Below, one piece after another: positions 1 to 8,998 of a DNA stretch of 64,000 bases. The position numbers and the translations under genes were made by a program. Under the pieces are notes generated by a model. That model did not search any database. It saw nothing but the letters and a program-made list of their open reading frames with translations, and was not told the DNA's origin. The stretch lies in contig NZ_JAGGPN010000008.1 of NCBI RefSeq assembly GCF_018613795.1, positions 1 through 64,000 on the forward strand, written 5' to 3'. This DNA is from Arthrobacter sp. ISL-65 (lineage in GTDB: Bacteria; Actinomycetota; Actinomycetes; Actinomycetales; Micrococcaceae). Each line of letters opens with the position of its first letter. Position 1 is the first letter of the stretch.

Positions 1-114
1 AGTCAGCTCAACGACCTCGTCCAGGATCCTTCCCTTCCGGACCCTGTCCCCGGCCCGATAGGACCTCGCCAGCTGCTTCGTCACGGCCTTGCGCTCAGCC
101 ATCGTCAATCCCAT
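1..114 (-). CDS. 5' end of an integrase-core transposase (partial)
   Basis: An open frame runs off the left edge of the window, with possible ATG starts at 114 and 102. The 34 residues after the second Met are basic and read AERKAVTKQLARSYRAG followed by KGRILDEVVEL. I know this pattern from the N-termini of actinobacterial DDE integrase-core transposases, where it precedes a helix-turn-helix. Only the first ~5% of such a protein is visible, so catalytic residues cannot be checked. The family assignment is pattern memory, not a search. It could also be the start of another DNA-binding protein. Confidence 0.45.
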   Translation of the reverse strand, partial: MGLTMAERKAVTKQLARSYRAGDRVRKGRILDEVVELT

Positions 115-164
115 CCACCCGGCGTAACCCGCATCCGCCCACCCCGGCAACCGCCGACCCAGCC

Positions 165-222
165 GGAGGATTATTAATGAGGCAACGTATCCCCCTTCGC
201 GGAGGTTATTTACGACTCAACG
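165..222. repeat. Imperfect 22-23 bp direct repeat upstream of the transposase fragment
   Basis: Positions 165-187 and 201-222 share the skeleton GGAGG-TTATT-A-GA--CAACG, differing at a few positions and by one base in length. They lie just outside the 5' end of the partial transposase gene, where terminal or transposase-binding repeats of an insertion sequence would be expected. The rest of 115-338 shows no gene; it must hold the promoter of the debranching-type gene that starts at 339. Confidence 0.4.
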
Positions 223-338
223 CGCACTCTGGCCTAAAAGCACAAGCGAGAGTAGCGTCCATTTCGGAGCAATGTTCACTTGCGACCGTGTGGCGCCTCG
301 GTGGCTAAACGGCGCTGGCCTTTATTCGGAGGGCTGGA

Positions 339-2492
339 ATGTCCGGTTGGAATGCTGATAACGCTGCGGGGCCTCTAGGTGCCGGGACGGTTACCCTGGT
401 TGAGGGTTCGTCTTTCTGTATCTCCTTGGGGAATGGAGATATCCATCCCGGGAATCCACATGGGCTTTTCGTCCGAGACACTCGTATCCTGTCGCACTGG
501 GGCTTATCAGTTAACGGCCAGGTGGTAGAAGAGCTGGGGGCCGAAACGAAGGAACCGTACCGCGCGCTATTTGCGGGACGTGTCCCCGGCCTAAACGGGC
601 ATGCCGACAGCCCCCCTTATTGTGGAGCGGCTGCGCGAAGTGGGGTCCGGAATCCACGAACAGATCACCGTTCGGAACTACTCGCTGGTGCCAGCCGACT
701 GCGTGGTTTCGCTAAGAGTTGCGGCCGATTTCGCTGATCTTTTCGAAGTGAAGGAGGCGCGAATCAAAAGGCGTTGGGACGAAATGCAGCAGAACCGGGG
801 CAATGAGCTGGTTATTCAGGCCAGCTGGCAAGATGTCCGAAAGGGCGTTAGCATTCATGCGCCTGGCGCAGAGGTTACGCCGGAAACGTTGACATACAGG
901 GTGACCATTGCACCGCACGGCCAGTGGAGCACAACCCTGACGGTGATGCCCGAAACCGAGAGCGGCAGTCGTCCGCCGTCTTTCGTCCACGCGGACGGCG
1001 AACTCTCCCCCAGTGACTTGCGCCGACAACAGTGGGTGGCCAAGATTCCGGTCCTGCAGATGGGGAACCGGTCGATTGAACGGACTATGCGGCGTAGCTA
1101 TGACGATCTGGGTGCACTCAGGATCGAGGACCCTAACCACCCGGACCGGGTTGTCGTGGCCGCCGGTGCACCGTGGTTCATGACCCTTTTGGCCGGGACT
1201 CGTTATGGGCCTCGGAAATGTCCCTTCCAATTGATCCCTCCTTAGCGCTGGGCACGCTGCAAACGCTCGCCGACCGCCAGGGCCGCGCAGTTGATCCAAT
1301 AAGCGAAGAAGAACCCGGCAAAATTCTGCATGAGGTCAGGCTTGATGTCTCCAGCGCACTGGCGCTGGGAGGCAAAGCCACCTATTACGGCAGCGTTGAT
1401 GCCACCCCTCTGTTCGTCATGGTTCTCGGGTCGGTCAGCCGTTGGGGATTCGCCGCGGACACCATCGCTGCTCTGCTGCCTCACGCAGACCGCGCAATGG
1501 AGTGGATTCAGAAATACGGGGACAAAGACGGCGACGGTTTTGTCGAATATGAGCGCCTGAACAATCGGGGCTTGATCAACCAAGGATGGAAGGACTCCTG
1601 GGACGGCATTAATTTCGCAGATGGAAGCATGCCTGAGCCACCGATAGCTCCGTGTGAGGTCCAAGCGTATGTCTACGGAGCCTACGCGGCCCGCGCCTGG
1701 ATGGCTTACGATGCCGGAGACGAGGCCCTGGGCAACGAGTATGCCGATCTTATGGTGAAGTTAAAGAAGCGCTTCAACGAGCAATTCTGGATGCCGGAAC
1801 GCGGATATTACGCCGTTGCTTTGGACGGAAAGAAGCGCCAGGTCGACGCTTGCGCGTCCAACATGGGTCACTGCCTATGGCTCGGACTTGTGGATGAGGA
1901 CAAGGCACCGTCGGTGGTGGAACACCTCATGTCCCCAGAGATGTTCAGCGGATGGGGCGTCCGAACCTTGGCCACGGACATGGGCGCCTATAACCCGGCC
2001 AGCTATCACAACGGTTCGGTATGGCCTCACGACAACGCAATTATTGCAGCTGGACTCCTGAGATATGGGTTCGTGGACGAGGCGCAACGGATCTCGACTG
2101 CCCTGCTGGCGGCGGCCGAGTTTTCCGGCGGCCGCCTCCCTGAATTGTTCTGCGGTTTCAGCCGGGAACAATTCGCCGTGCCTCTGCCCTATCCGACGGC
2201 CTGTTCACCTCAGGCCCGGGCGTCAACGACGCCCATACTGCTGGTGACAGGCCTGATGCGGTACGACGCACACGTTTCGCAAGGCGGAGTGTGGATGGAC
2301 CCAGTCCTCCCTGAGTCTTTTGGCGACGTCCACATCACCGTTGCACCCATGGCCGGCGGCAGGATCAGCATCGACATCGCCGACTCCGTCCCGGTAGTCA
2401 AGGGCCTACCAGAGCAGGTGACTTTTCATCGCGGGCACAGGCCATGGATTACGGAGCTAGTAGAGCAAGCTGATCGACGCCGAAAGGGCTAA
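339..2492 (+). pseudogene. Glycogen-debranching-type enzyme, two compensating frameshifts
   Basis: Joined across two shifts this is a ~718-residue protein of the amylo-alpha-1,6-glucosidase / GDE N-terminal-bis family: an N-terminal beta domain, then a C-terminal (alpha/alpha)6 glucosidase with GRDSLWASEM, GDKDGDGFVEY, GWKDSWDGI and YHNGSVWPHDNAII. It should hydrolyse alpha-glucosidic branches in the cytoplasm. The ATG at 339 follows GGAGGG by five bases. The first shift is at the C run 611-616 (six C, five expected to keep SPLIVER in frame). The second is at the T run 1187-1190 (four T, five expected to read MTLFGRDSLW). The two cancel, so 339-610 and 1192-2492 are in the same frame. As written the gene encodes no full-length product. 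It is either a recent pseudogene or carries two assembly errors. Confidence 0.85.
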
Positions 2493-2512
2493 CAGCATAC
2501 CCGGAACGGTGG

Positions 2513-3958
2513 TTACGGCCGCTCGATACCTGAGAATGTTTGCAGGACTTCGATCGCATGCCTGGTGGGGTCGTGTGGAGTATCGCCGATGCCCTTTGTC
2601 ACAGGAACGGTCGTCACCGGTTCCCACAATTGGTCGGTGGTGCCCGATGCGAGGGCGAGAAGAGCGTCCCGAACGAAGGTGTCGCGGAGTACCTGCTCGT
2701 CGCTGGCGCCGGGGCGTTTCTGTCCAACGATGCCGTACATCTCCGTGCCGTGCACGGAGGGTGCTCCCTGAACGGGGCCGACGGAGAGCAGGTGCGCGCT
2801 CCCTCCGGCCGCGGCGTGCGCGATCGCGCCACGTGCCTGGGGCAGGGTGAAGGAGTAGTCGGTGAGCAGGGCGCCGCGAACCTGGACAGGGGTGCGCCCG
2901 CCGGTGTCGTATGCGGCGATGATCTTCCGGGCGCGGCTGCGTGGGAGGCGGTTCCGGGTGGCGAATTCCTCGACCAGGTCGTCGATGCTGCCGGGATCGA
3001 AATCCTCGGTCCTGTGAAGGACCCACCAGTCAGTCTCGTGGGTGGTGCTGCTGAACAGAATGTCGACGTCCCGACGCCGTCCGGACTCGAGGACTCGCAT
3101 GGGATGATCGGCGAGGATCCCGTTCGGCTGGGTGCGGTCATCGACGATGGCGATGACCTCATTGTCGACACCGTGCGCTGCGCCAGGGTCTGAGGATTGC
3201 GTCTTACTCATCGTCGCGGCGAGGAGCTCCGCGTCCACGTTCAGCAGCTGTTCGGGATCGTCCCGAATTCCCAGCTCGGTGAGGACTTCCAGCGCGCGCT
3301 CTTCTGCCCCCCAGGCCGGCACCAGGCGCGAGGGCATGCCGGAGAAGGCGGCGATGTGGTGGAAGAGCCCGTCGGCCGACGGTACGGCGAGCAGGGCTAA
3401 GGCGGAGAAGGCGCCGGCGCTGTGGCCGGTGAGAGTGACGTTGTCCGGGTCGCCGCCGAAGCGGGCGATGTTTTCTCGCACCCACTGCAGGGCGGTGATG
3501 ATGTCCTGCAGGCCAAGGTTTGTGGCTTCCTCGAGCGCACCGCCGTATTGGGAGAGGGAGAGCGCCCCGAACGGACCGAGCCGGTAGTTCAGCGACACCC
3601 CGATGGCGCGTCCGGTCGCGGCGAGTCCGGACGCGTTCGAGGTGGTCTGGGTGTTCGCGCCGAGCATCCACCCCCCGCCGAAGATGTAGACGACGACAGG
3701 GAGGGGCGCGTCCCCGGCGGCTTCGGGCGCCCAGATGTTGAGGTTCAGGCAATCCTCACTGAAACCGCTGTCGGCTTCCAGCCATGAGGTGTCCCCAGCT
3801 TGCAGTGGCGCGGGTCCCTTCTGGTCGTAGGGCAGGTCCGGGTTGAAAGGCAGCAGAACGGGCCGGCGGAACCGTTCGGCGGTAGCGAACGGAATGCCCA
3901 GCCAAGCACGCACTGCGTGTTCATTGGTGAGGGTGCTGCTCGTGTCAATCATTAGCAT
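2513..3958 (-). CDS. Type-B carboxylesterase
   Basis: A 481-residue alpha/beta-hydrolase that should hydrolyse carboxylic esters in the cytoplasm; no signal peptide is seen. Visible family marks are EDCLNLNIW (residues 68-76), the oxyanion-hole GGGW (94-97) and the nucleophile elbow GHSAG (178-182, Ser180). Length fits type-B carboxylesterases. The third Met, at 3952, is the likelier start because AAGGAC lies about eight bases upstream of it but almost touches the first ATG. It converges on the debranching-type gene with about 20 bp between them, and rarA lies 15 bp upstream of it on the same strand, so the two may share a transcript. The substrate cannot be inferred. Confidence 0.85.
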   Translation of the reverse strand: MLMIDTSSTLTNEHAVRAWLGIPFATAERFRRPVLLPFNPDLPYDQKGPAPLQAGDTSWLEADSGFSEDCLNLNIWAPEAAGDAPLPVVVYIFGGGWMLGANTQTTSNASGLAATGRAIGVSLNYRLGPFGALSLSQYGGALEEATNLGLQDIITALQWVRENIARFGGDPDNVTLTGHSAGAFSALALLAVPSADGLFHHIAAFSGMPSRLVPAWGAEERALEVLTELGIRDDPEQLLNVDAELLAATMSKTQSSDPGAAHGVDNEVIAIVDDRTQPNGILADHPMRVLESGRRRDVDILFSSTTHETDWWVLHRTEDFDPGSIDDLVEEFATRNRLPRSRARKIIAAYDTGGRTPVQVRGALLTDYSFTLPQARGAIAHAAAGGSAHLLSVGPVQGAPSVHGTEMYGIVGQKRPGASDEQVLRDTFVRDALLALASGTTDQLWEPVTTVPVTKGIGDTPHDPTRHAIEVLQTFSGIERP

Positions 3959-3973
3959 GTCCTTTCGAAGAGT

Positions 3974-5311
3974 TCAGTCGGTTTCGGGAGTCGTGGAGTC
4001 GTCGCCTGCGACGGCCTTGGGGCTTGTGGAGCGCAGGTTCGCCCAGTATTGGAGTCGTTCGCTGATGGCGCGTTCGTATCCGTTGGTTGTGGGTTCGTAA
4101 AAGGTCTGCCGGGGCATGCCGTCCGGGAAGTAGTCGGCGCCGGAGAACCCGGTGTCGGTGTCGGGGTCGTATTGGTAGCCCTTGCCGTAGCCGAGGTCCT
4201 TCATCAGCCGGGTCGGGGCGTTGAGGATGTGCGAAGGCGGCATCAGCGACCCGGTGCTTTGTGCTGCGGCGCGGGCCTTGTTGAAGCCGCGGTACACGCC
4301 GATCGACTTCGGTGCGGTTGCCAGATACAGCACCGCCTGGGCGATGGCGAGTTCCCCTTCCGGGGAGCCCAGGCGTTCGTAAACGTCCCAGGCGGCAAGG
4401 GCTTGCTGTACCGCATTGGGGTCGGCCATGCCGATGTCTTCGGTGGCGAACCGTGTGATGCGGCGGGCGATGAACAACGGGTCTTCGCCGCCGTCGAGCA
4501 TTCGGGCCAACCAGTACAGGGCAGCGTCCGGGTCCGAGCCGCGCATCGACTTGTGGAGCGCCGAGATCAGGTTGTAGTGGCCCTCCTGTGCCTTGTCGTA
4601 TAACGGCGCGCGCTTCTGCACCGCGGCGGCGAGGGCGGCCGGGTCTACGGGCGCGGGGAGGGCGTGCACCTGTTCGATCATGTTCAGCAGGTACCGGCCG
4701 TCCCCGTCCGCCATCGCGATGAGGGCCTGCCGTGCGTCCTCGTCCAGCGGCAGAGGTGCCCCGAGGATGTCTTCGGCGCGGTTGATGAGGGCGCCGAGAG
4801 CAGTATCGTCGAGGCGTTTGAGGACGAATACCTGGCAGCGGGACAGCAGTGCGCCGTTGAGTTCGAAGCTGGGGTTTTCGGTGGTTGCGCCGACGAGGAC
4901 GATCGTGCCGTCTTCAACGTAGGGCAGGAACGAGTCCTGTTGGGCGCGGTTGAAGCGGTGGATCTCGTCGACGAACAGGAGTGTTCCCTGTCCGATCTCC
5001 CGGCGGCGCTGGGCTGCCTGGAACACCTTCCGGAGGTCCGCGACACCGGAGAAGGTGGCGGAGAGCGGTTCGAATGCGAGGTTGGTTTGCGTTGCGAGGA
5101 GGCGCGCGATGGTCGTTTTCCCGCAGCCGGGCGGGCCCCACAGGATCATCGAGACGAGTCGTTGCGCGCCGACCATGCGCCCGATCGGGGCGTCTGGGGC
5201 GAGGAGGTGGTCCTGGCCGAGGACGCCGGCCAGGGTGCGCGGGCGCAGCCGGTCGGCTAGGGGCCGGGAGGAATCGTCCATCTCGAACAGCGACGGCGGT
5301 TGCTCGCTCAC
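3974..5311 (-). CDS. rarA: Replication-associated recombination protein A (MgsA/RarA AAA+ ATPase)
   Basis: A 445-residue AAA+ clamp-loader-like ATPase that acts at stalled replication forks. Walker A GPPGCGKT is at 59-66, Walker B LLFVDEIHRF at 111-120, and sensor-1 GATTENPSFE at about 141-150. The C-terminal half has the family block ending GKGYQYDPDTDTGFSGADYFPDGM. Full length, no defects. The upstream YjbR-like gene overlaps its start by 4 bp, and the carboxylesterase follows 15 bp downstream, suggesting a four-gene transcript from about 6050 leftwards. Co-transcription is inferred from spacing only. Confidence 0.93.
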   Translation of the reverse strand: MSEQPPSLFEMDDSSRPLADRLRPRTLAGVLGQDHLLAPDAPIGRMVGAQRLVSMILWGPPGCGKTTIARLLATQTNLAFEPLSATFSGVADLRKVFQAAQRRREIGQGTLLFVDEIHRFNRAQQDSFLPYVEDGTIVLVGATTENPSFELNGALLSRCQVFVLKRLDDTALGALINRAEDILGAPLPLDEDARQALIAMADGDGRYLLNMIEQVHALPAPVDPAALAAAVQKRAPLYDKAQEGHYNLISALHKSMRGSDPDAALYWLARMLDGGEDPLFIARRITRFATEDIGMADPNAVQQALAAWDVYERLGSPEGELAIAQAVLYLATAPKSIGVYRGFNKARAAAQSTGSLMPPSHILNAPTRLMKDLGYGKGYQYDPDTDTGFSGADYFPDGMPRQTFYEPTTNGYERAISERLQYWANLRSTSPKAVAGDDSTTPETD

Positions 5312-5667
5312 GATCGCTGCTCCCGGTGGTGGCCGGAGGCGAGGTCGTAGGAGTCCTGAACCAGGTTCTCTATGAGCCGCTTCGTGACGCCGGGGCCGGG
5401 TCCGACGGAGATCCAGTGCAGTTTGTTCAGGTAATGCCCGGGGGTGATCGAGTCGTGGTCGCGGCGGAGCGCGTCGCCGTGGTGCGGTTCGGACTTGACG
5501 GTGATGATCTGCTGATCCGGGTCGTCCTCGGTGACGATGAGGAACACCTTGTCACGCACCTTCCACACCTCCAGGTGCGGTGTGAACGGCCGGCCATTGC
5601 TGACGTCCCCCAGCGCGGCCGCGGTGTCGCGGGCGGTCTGTTGCAACCGTTCACCGGAGAGGGTCAT
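5308..5667 (-). CDS. MmcQ/YjbR family protein, copy 2
   Basis: A 119-residue protein of the MmcQ/YjbR fold (CyaY-like double-wing), seen from the order HLEVWKVRDKVFLIV, a KSEP segment and the C-terminal HYLNKLHWISV. Members are thought to bind DNA, but molecular roles are poorly defined. Its stop overlaps the rarA start, and its own start overlaps the stop of a second YjbR-like gene, so all three look translationally coupled. Its sequence and length are close to the upstream gene, pointing to a tandem duplication. Confidence 0.8.
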   Translation of the reverse strand: MTLSGERLQQTARDTAAALGDVSNGRPFTPHLEVWKVRDKVFLIVTEDDPDQQIITVKSEPHHGDALRRDHDSITPGHYLNKLHWISVGPGPGVTKRLIENLVQDSYDLASGHHREQRS

Positions 5668-6050
5668 CGGCCTGTCCTGCCAAACACGGCGGGGTCCACG
5701 GGACGCTTCGCCCGGGGCAGGTTCTCGACGACGAGCAGATAGGACTCGGTGACCAGGTCCTCAACGAGGCTCTTCTGCAGGGTTCCGCCGGGGTGCAGCG
5801 TGAGCCAGTGCTCCTTGTTCATGTGGTAGCCGGGGGTGATGTCATCGTACTCCTCGCGGAGTGCTTCCCCGTCTTCCGGGTCGGCCTTGACGATCACGAT
5901 GGGTTGCCCGGTGACCTCAGTCATCAGCATGAAGACCTTGCCCCGCACCTTGAACACATCCCAGTCGGGCCCGAACGGGTGCTCCAGATCCGCGCCGGGG
6001 AGCTCTTGTACTCGCGCCCGAGCATGTTCCTGCAGTTCTTCGCCATTCAT
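5664..6050 (-). CDS. MmcQ/YjbR family protein, copy 1
   Basis: A 128-residue paralogue of the next gene, sharing DVFKVRGKVFMLM, a KADPEDGEALREEY segment and GYHMNKEHWLTL. Same inferred fold and possible DNA-binding role. It heads the leftward unit YjbR-YjbR-rarA-esterase; the 77 bp to the divergent TetR gene hold a palindrome that could control both directions. No defects seen. Confidence 0.8.
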   Translation of the reverse strand: MNGEELQEHARARVQELPGADLEHPFGPDWDVFKVRGKVFMLMTEVTGQPIVIVKADPEDGEALREEYDDITPGYHMNKEHWLTLHPGGTLQKSLVEDLVTESYLLVVENLPRAKRPVDPAVFGRTGR

Positions 6051-6085
6051 GCGATCCCACTCATCCTGGACTATATTGAAACCTG

Positions 6086-6105
6086 GTACGTACGAGTGTA
6101 CGCAC
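6086..6105. promoter_or_regulatory. Palindromic operator between YjbR and TetR genes
   Basis: Arms GTACGTAC (6086-6093) and GTACGCAC (6098-6105) are inverted repeats matching at 7 of 8 positions around GAGT. It lies 23 bp before the TetR GTG start, in the divergent promoter region. Size and place fit a TetR-type operator; binding is inferred. Confidence 0.6.
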
Positions 6106-6127
6106 TGGGTCAGACATTGGAGAAACT

Positions 6128-6721
6128 GTGCGCCGAGGGAAACCGAACGACCCGGGACGTCGCTCCCGGATTCTGCAAGCGACGCTCGACGTAATCAGGT
6201 CCGACGGCATAGGTGCGGCGTCTTACCGGGGCATCGCCGCGCACGCCGGCGTTCCGCTGGGGTCGATGACCTACTACTTCCCCAACCTTGAGGGCCTCAT
6301 CCTGAGTGCACTGGACTCGACCCGCAGTGATCTCGAACCCCGCTATGCGGCCCCGCTCCTTGAGGCGCGCACCCGGGCCGACGTCGTCGACGTTCTCGTC
6401 GACGCGACGATCGGTGCGACGAGCCCCAGCCTCGCCGACATCCGCCTCTATGAGGAGATACGCCACCACGGCGCGCGGAACCCGAAGGTGGCAGCCGTGC
6501 TCCAAGCGGTCGAGGACGATTCCCTCGTGATGCTCAATCGCGTGCTCCCGAACAGGTCCGCGCTTGCTGTCAACGCCTTGCTGTGGGGCTGGTGGAGCCA
6601 CCGCCTGGCCCACCCCGATACTGTGCTCGACGAGCTGGCGGTGCGCCAAGCCTACGAAGCCCTGGTCGCACTCCCCGCCTCCGGCCACCCATTCCACAAT
6701 AAGGAGCAGAATCATGTCTGA
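6128..6721 (+). CDS. TetR/AcrR family transcriptional regulator
   Basis: A 197-residue regulator with an N-terminal helix-turn-helix, GAASYRGIAAHAGVPLGSMTYYF (residues 29-51), and a variable ligand domain. The GTG at 6128 is chosen because GGAG lies five bases upstream at 6119-6122. Its last 8 bp overlap the start of the oxidoreductase gene, so the two are one unit; TetR proteins of this kind usually repress themselves and an adjacent enzyme through a nearby palindrome, here at 6086-6105. The ligand is unknown. Confidence 0.9.
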   Translation: MRRGKPNDPGRRSRILQATLDVIRSDGIGAASYRGIAAHAGVPLGSMTYYFPNLEGLILSALDSTRSDLEPRYAAPLLEARTRADVVDVLVDATIGATSPSLADIRLYEEIRHHGARNPKVAAVLQAVEDDSLVMLNRVLPNRSALAVNALLWGWWSHRLAHPDTVLDELAVRQAYEALVALPASGHPFHNKEQNHV

Positions 6722-7708
6722 ACCAATGTGCGCCATCCGACTCACCGGCCCCGTTGACATCAACGGCCTTACCGTCAGCGAGGCCCCAATCCCCGAGTTG
6801 CGTCCCGGGTGGGTGCGTATTCGGGTGACGGCGTTCGGGGTCAATGAGTCCGAAATCACGAGCCGTAAGGGTGAATCCGGTCCCGACTTCTGCTTCCCCC
6901 GGATCTTGGGCATCGAAGCCGTCGGCGTCGTCGATGCCGTCGGGGACGGCGTCGCGCTTCGCCCAGGGCAGAAAGTCGCCACCATGATGGGTGGTCTCGG
7001 CCGCGCTATCGACGGCAGCTACGCCGAGTACACCGTCGTCGACGCGGCCAATGCGGTCCCGTTCGATACGAACCTAGGCTGGGATGTCGTTGGCGCGCTC
7101 CCGGAGATGCTGCAAACCGCACACGGTTCTATCACCTCTGGACTAGGCTTAGAAGCCGGACAATCAATCCTCATTCACGGCGGTACCTCCACCGTGGGAC
7201 TCACCGCAATCGCAATCGCTCACCAGCTCGGCGCCACAGTCATCGCAACAACCCGAAACCCAGCCAGCCTGGAGCTCCTCACCCAAGTGGGCGCCGACCA
7301 TGCCCTGCTCGATGACGACACCCTGCCGGACGCGATCCGCACGATCGCACCAGGCGGCCTCGACGCCGCACTCGAATTCGTGAGCGCAACAGCCCTCCCA
7401 GACACACTTTCTCTCACTCGGCAAGGTGGCACAGTCTGCTTCGTGGGAGCCCTCAGCGGAGTCTGGAGCATCCCTGACTTCTCACCGTTCACCATCCCCA
7501 CCGTGTCCGGCTAACGAGCTACGCCGGCGAAGCCGAAGATCTGCCCGCAGTCGTGTTGGCACAGTACCTTCGCGCGATCGAAGCCGGCTCACTCGGCATC
7601 GTTGTTGCCGGCACCTATGCGGGCCTCGACAAGGTGGCAGAAGCACAGCACGACCTCGAGTCCGGTCATCGCCCCGGAAAGCGCGTCGTCGTCCTCGCCA
7701 CAGCCTGA
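6714..7708 (+). pseudogene. MDR-type NADPH:quinone oxidoreductase-like gene, frameshifted
   Basis: The first 266 residues (6714-7514) are a medium-chain dehydrogenase: a GroES-like N-terminal domain with GIEAVGVVDAVGDGV (66-80) and a nucleotide-binding loop HGGTSTVG (155-162). The usual structural and catalytic Cys/His zinc ligands are not evident, which favours the zinc-free quinone-reductase group. The frame stops at 7512-7514, but the expected C-terminus continues at once in the next frame from about 7502 (LTSYAGEAEDLP to GKRVVVLATA, stop 7706-7708). One missing base near 7502 explains it. The start overlaps the TetR gene. Loss of the last ~65 residues would probably inactivate it. A relic of a paralogous tail is found at 14.1/16.2 kb. 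Confidence 0.85.
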
Positions 7709-7743
7709 CAATGAACGACGGGCCAGCCGTTCATCCCCGCCAT

Positions 7744-7767
7744 ACTTTACCTTCCGGATGGTAAAGT
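7744..7767. promoter_or_regulatory. 24-bp palindromic operator of the TetR-SMR operon
   Basis: ACTTTACC (7744-7751) and GGTAAAGT (7760-7767) are perfect inverted repeats around T-TCCGGA-T, whose core is itself palindromic; one symmetric pair is mismatched in 24 bp. It abuts the TTG start of the TetR gene, the expected place for autoregulation of a QacR-like repressor and its efflux genes. Confidence 0.75.
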
Positions 7768-8322
7768 TTGAGGGTGCGAGAAAGTCAACGCCCCCAAATC
7801 CTTGACGCAGGCCTGCGCGTAGCGGGCTCCGGCCAAGGTGCCACGATCACCCTTGAGCGGGTTGCCAGCGAAGCTGGGGTAACCAAGCCGGGCCTGATGT
7901 ACCACTTTCCGAACCGGGATGCACTCATGGTGGCCCTGGTGGAACATGCCGCCATCCAGCTGCGGCGAAGAATGATTGACCTCCTAAGTACGAGCCTGGA
8001 GATGGCAACAGTAGCTGACCGGTACCGGGCCTACGTTCAGGCTGCGGCCGAGGGGGAGAACATGCGCGCGGAATGGGCGCTTTGGTTTCAGTCCGCATTT
8101 TGCCCTGAACTGCAGGCGGCATGGACACGCCAACTTGAACCCTGGCTGTCACTGCCCGACGGAACGCCACCCTGGCAGCGCAGCCGGCTCATGACCGCGC
8201 GCTTGGCTGCGGATGGATTATGGGCCGCGCAAGCCAGCGGGGTACACAAGCCAAGCGCGGCAGATCGATCCGTAATACTGGCGCAACTGATCGACCTGAC
8301 CCGGGACGGAGAAGCAGAGTGA
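7768..8322 (+). CDS. TetR/AcrR family regulator of the adjacent SMR pump
   Basis: A 184-residue regulator with the TetR helix-turn-helix ITLERVASEAGVTKPGLMYHF near residues 27-47 and a BetI-like C-terminal region. The start is uncertain: TTG at 7768 directly follows the 24-bp palindrome, GTG at 7774 is in frame, and neither has a clear ribosome-binding site, so a leaderless mRNA is possible. Its stop overlaps the first SMR gene by 4 bp (GTGA) and that overlaps the second (ATGA), making a three-gene coupled operon. By context it likely senses a toxic cation or drug and de-represses the pump. Confidence 0.9.
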   Translation: MRVRESQRPQILDAGLRVAGSGQGATITLERVASEAGVTKPGLMYHFPNRDALMVALVEHAAIQLRRRMIDLLSTSLEMATVADRYRAYVQAAAEGENMRAEWALWFQSAFCPELQAAWTRQLEPWLSLPDGTPPWQRSRLMTARLAADGLWAAQASGVHKPSAADRSVILAQLIDLTRDGEAE

Positions 8323-8672
8323 AGAAATGGCTATCACTCGGCGGAGCCGTACTAACAGAGGTGAGCGCTACCCTCGCCCTCAAAGCGGCCATAGAAGCGC
8401 CGGGCTGGTATGTGCTTGTCGTCGTCGGATACATCGCCGCCTTCGGTCTGCTCACAGTCTGCCTGCGCACGGGGATGACTATTAGCGTGGCCTATGGCGC
8501 CTGGGGCGCAGGTGGCGTCACCACCACCGCTCTTTTATCCGCCCTCATCTTTGACGAGACTCTTACGTGGCTGATGGGCCTAGGCATGATGTTCATCCTC
8601 GCAGGCGTTGTAACGGTCGAACTCGGCTCGCAAAACGCCAAGCGCCCCCAACAAGAGAGAGACGCGAAATGA
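8319..8672 (+). CDS. SMR family efflux protein, subunit 1
   Basis: A 117-residue, four-helix small-multidrug-resistance protein. The essential membrane Glu is at residue 14 in VLTEVSATLALKA, as in EmrE. GTG at 8319 overlaps the TetR stop. A hydrophilic C-terminal tail (NAKRPQQERDAK) distinguishes it from its partner. Paired SMR genes usually form hetero-dimers of opposite topology in the inner membrane, exporting quaternary-ammonium, guanidinium or amine substrates with proton antiport; NepA/NepB of Arthrobacter plasmid pAO1 is a known pair. The substrate here is unknown. Confidence 0.92.
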   Translation: MKKWLSLGGAVLTEVSATLALKAAIEAPGWYVLVVVGYIAAFGLLTVCLRTGMTISVAYGAWGAGGVTTTALLSALIFDETLTWLMGLGMMFILAGVVTVELGSQNAKRPQQERDAK

Positions 8673-8998
8673 GCTGGGTTTTCCTGAGCTTGGCCATCGT
8701 CACAGAAGTTGGTGCAACCATGTCCTTGCGGGCTTCGGACGGACTGAAAAAGAAGCTGTGGCTCATTCCCATCGTCGCTGGCTATATCTTTGCGTTCTGC
8801 TTCCTAGGTCTGGCCTTGAATGAAGGGCTTGCACTTGGGGTGGGGTACGGAATCTGGGTTGCCTGCGGTGTGGCACTCACAGCAGTATCGGCCCGCATCT
8901 TCTTCAACGAACATCTGACACCACTCATGGCATTCGGAATACTGCTCATAGGCGCCGGAGTTTTGGTGGTTGAAATCGGCGCGGGCCTCGCTCACTGA
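8669..8998 (+). CDS. SMR family efflux protein, subunit 2
   Basis: A 110-residue SMR protein with the conserved Glu13 in IVTEVGATMSLRA and four predicted helices ending in LLIGAGVLVVEIG. The ATG at 8669 overlaps the stop of subunit 1 (ATGA). It differs from subunit 1 in the loop after helix 1 (SDGLKKKLW), consistent with a hetero-oligomeric pump whose subunits insert in opposite orientation. A perfect 11-bp inverted repeat follows about 280 bp downstream. Confidence 0.92.
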   Translation: MSWVFLSLAIVTEVGATMSLRASDGLKKKLWLIPIVAGYIFAFCFLGLALNEGLALGVGYGIWVACGVALTAVSARIFFNEHLTPLMAFGILLIGAGVLVVEIGAGLAH

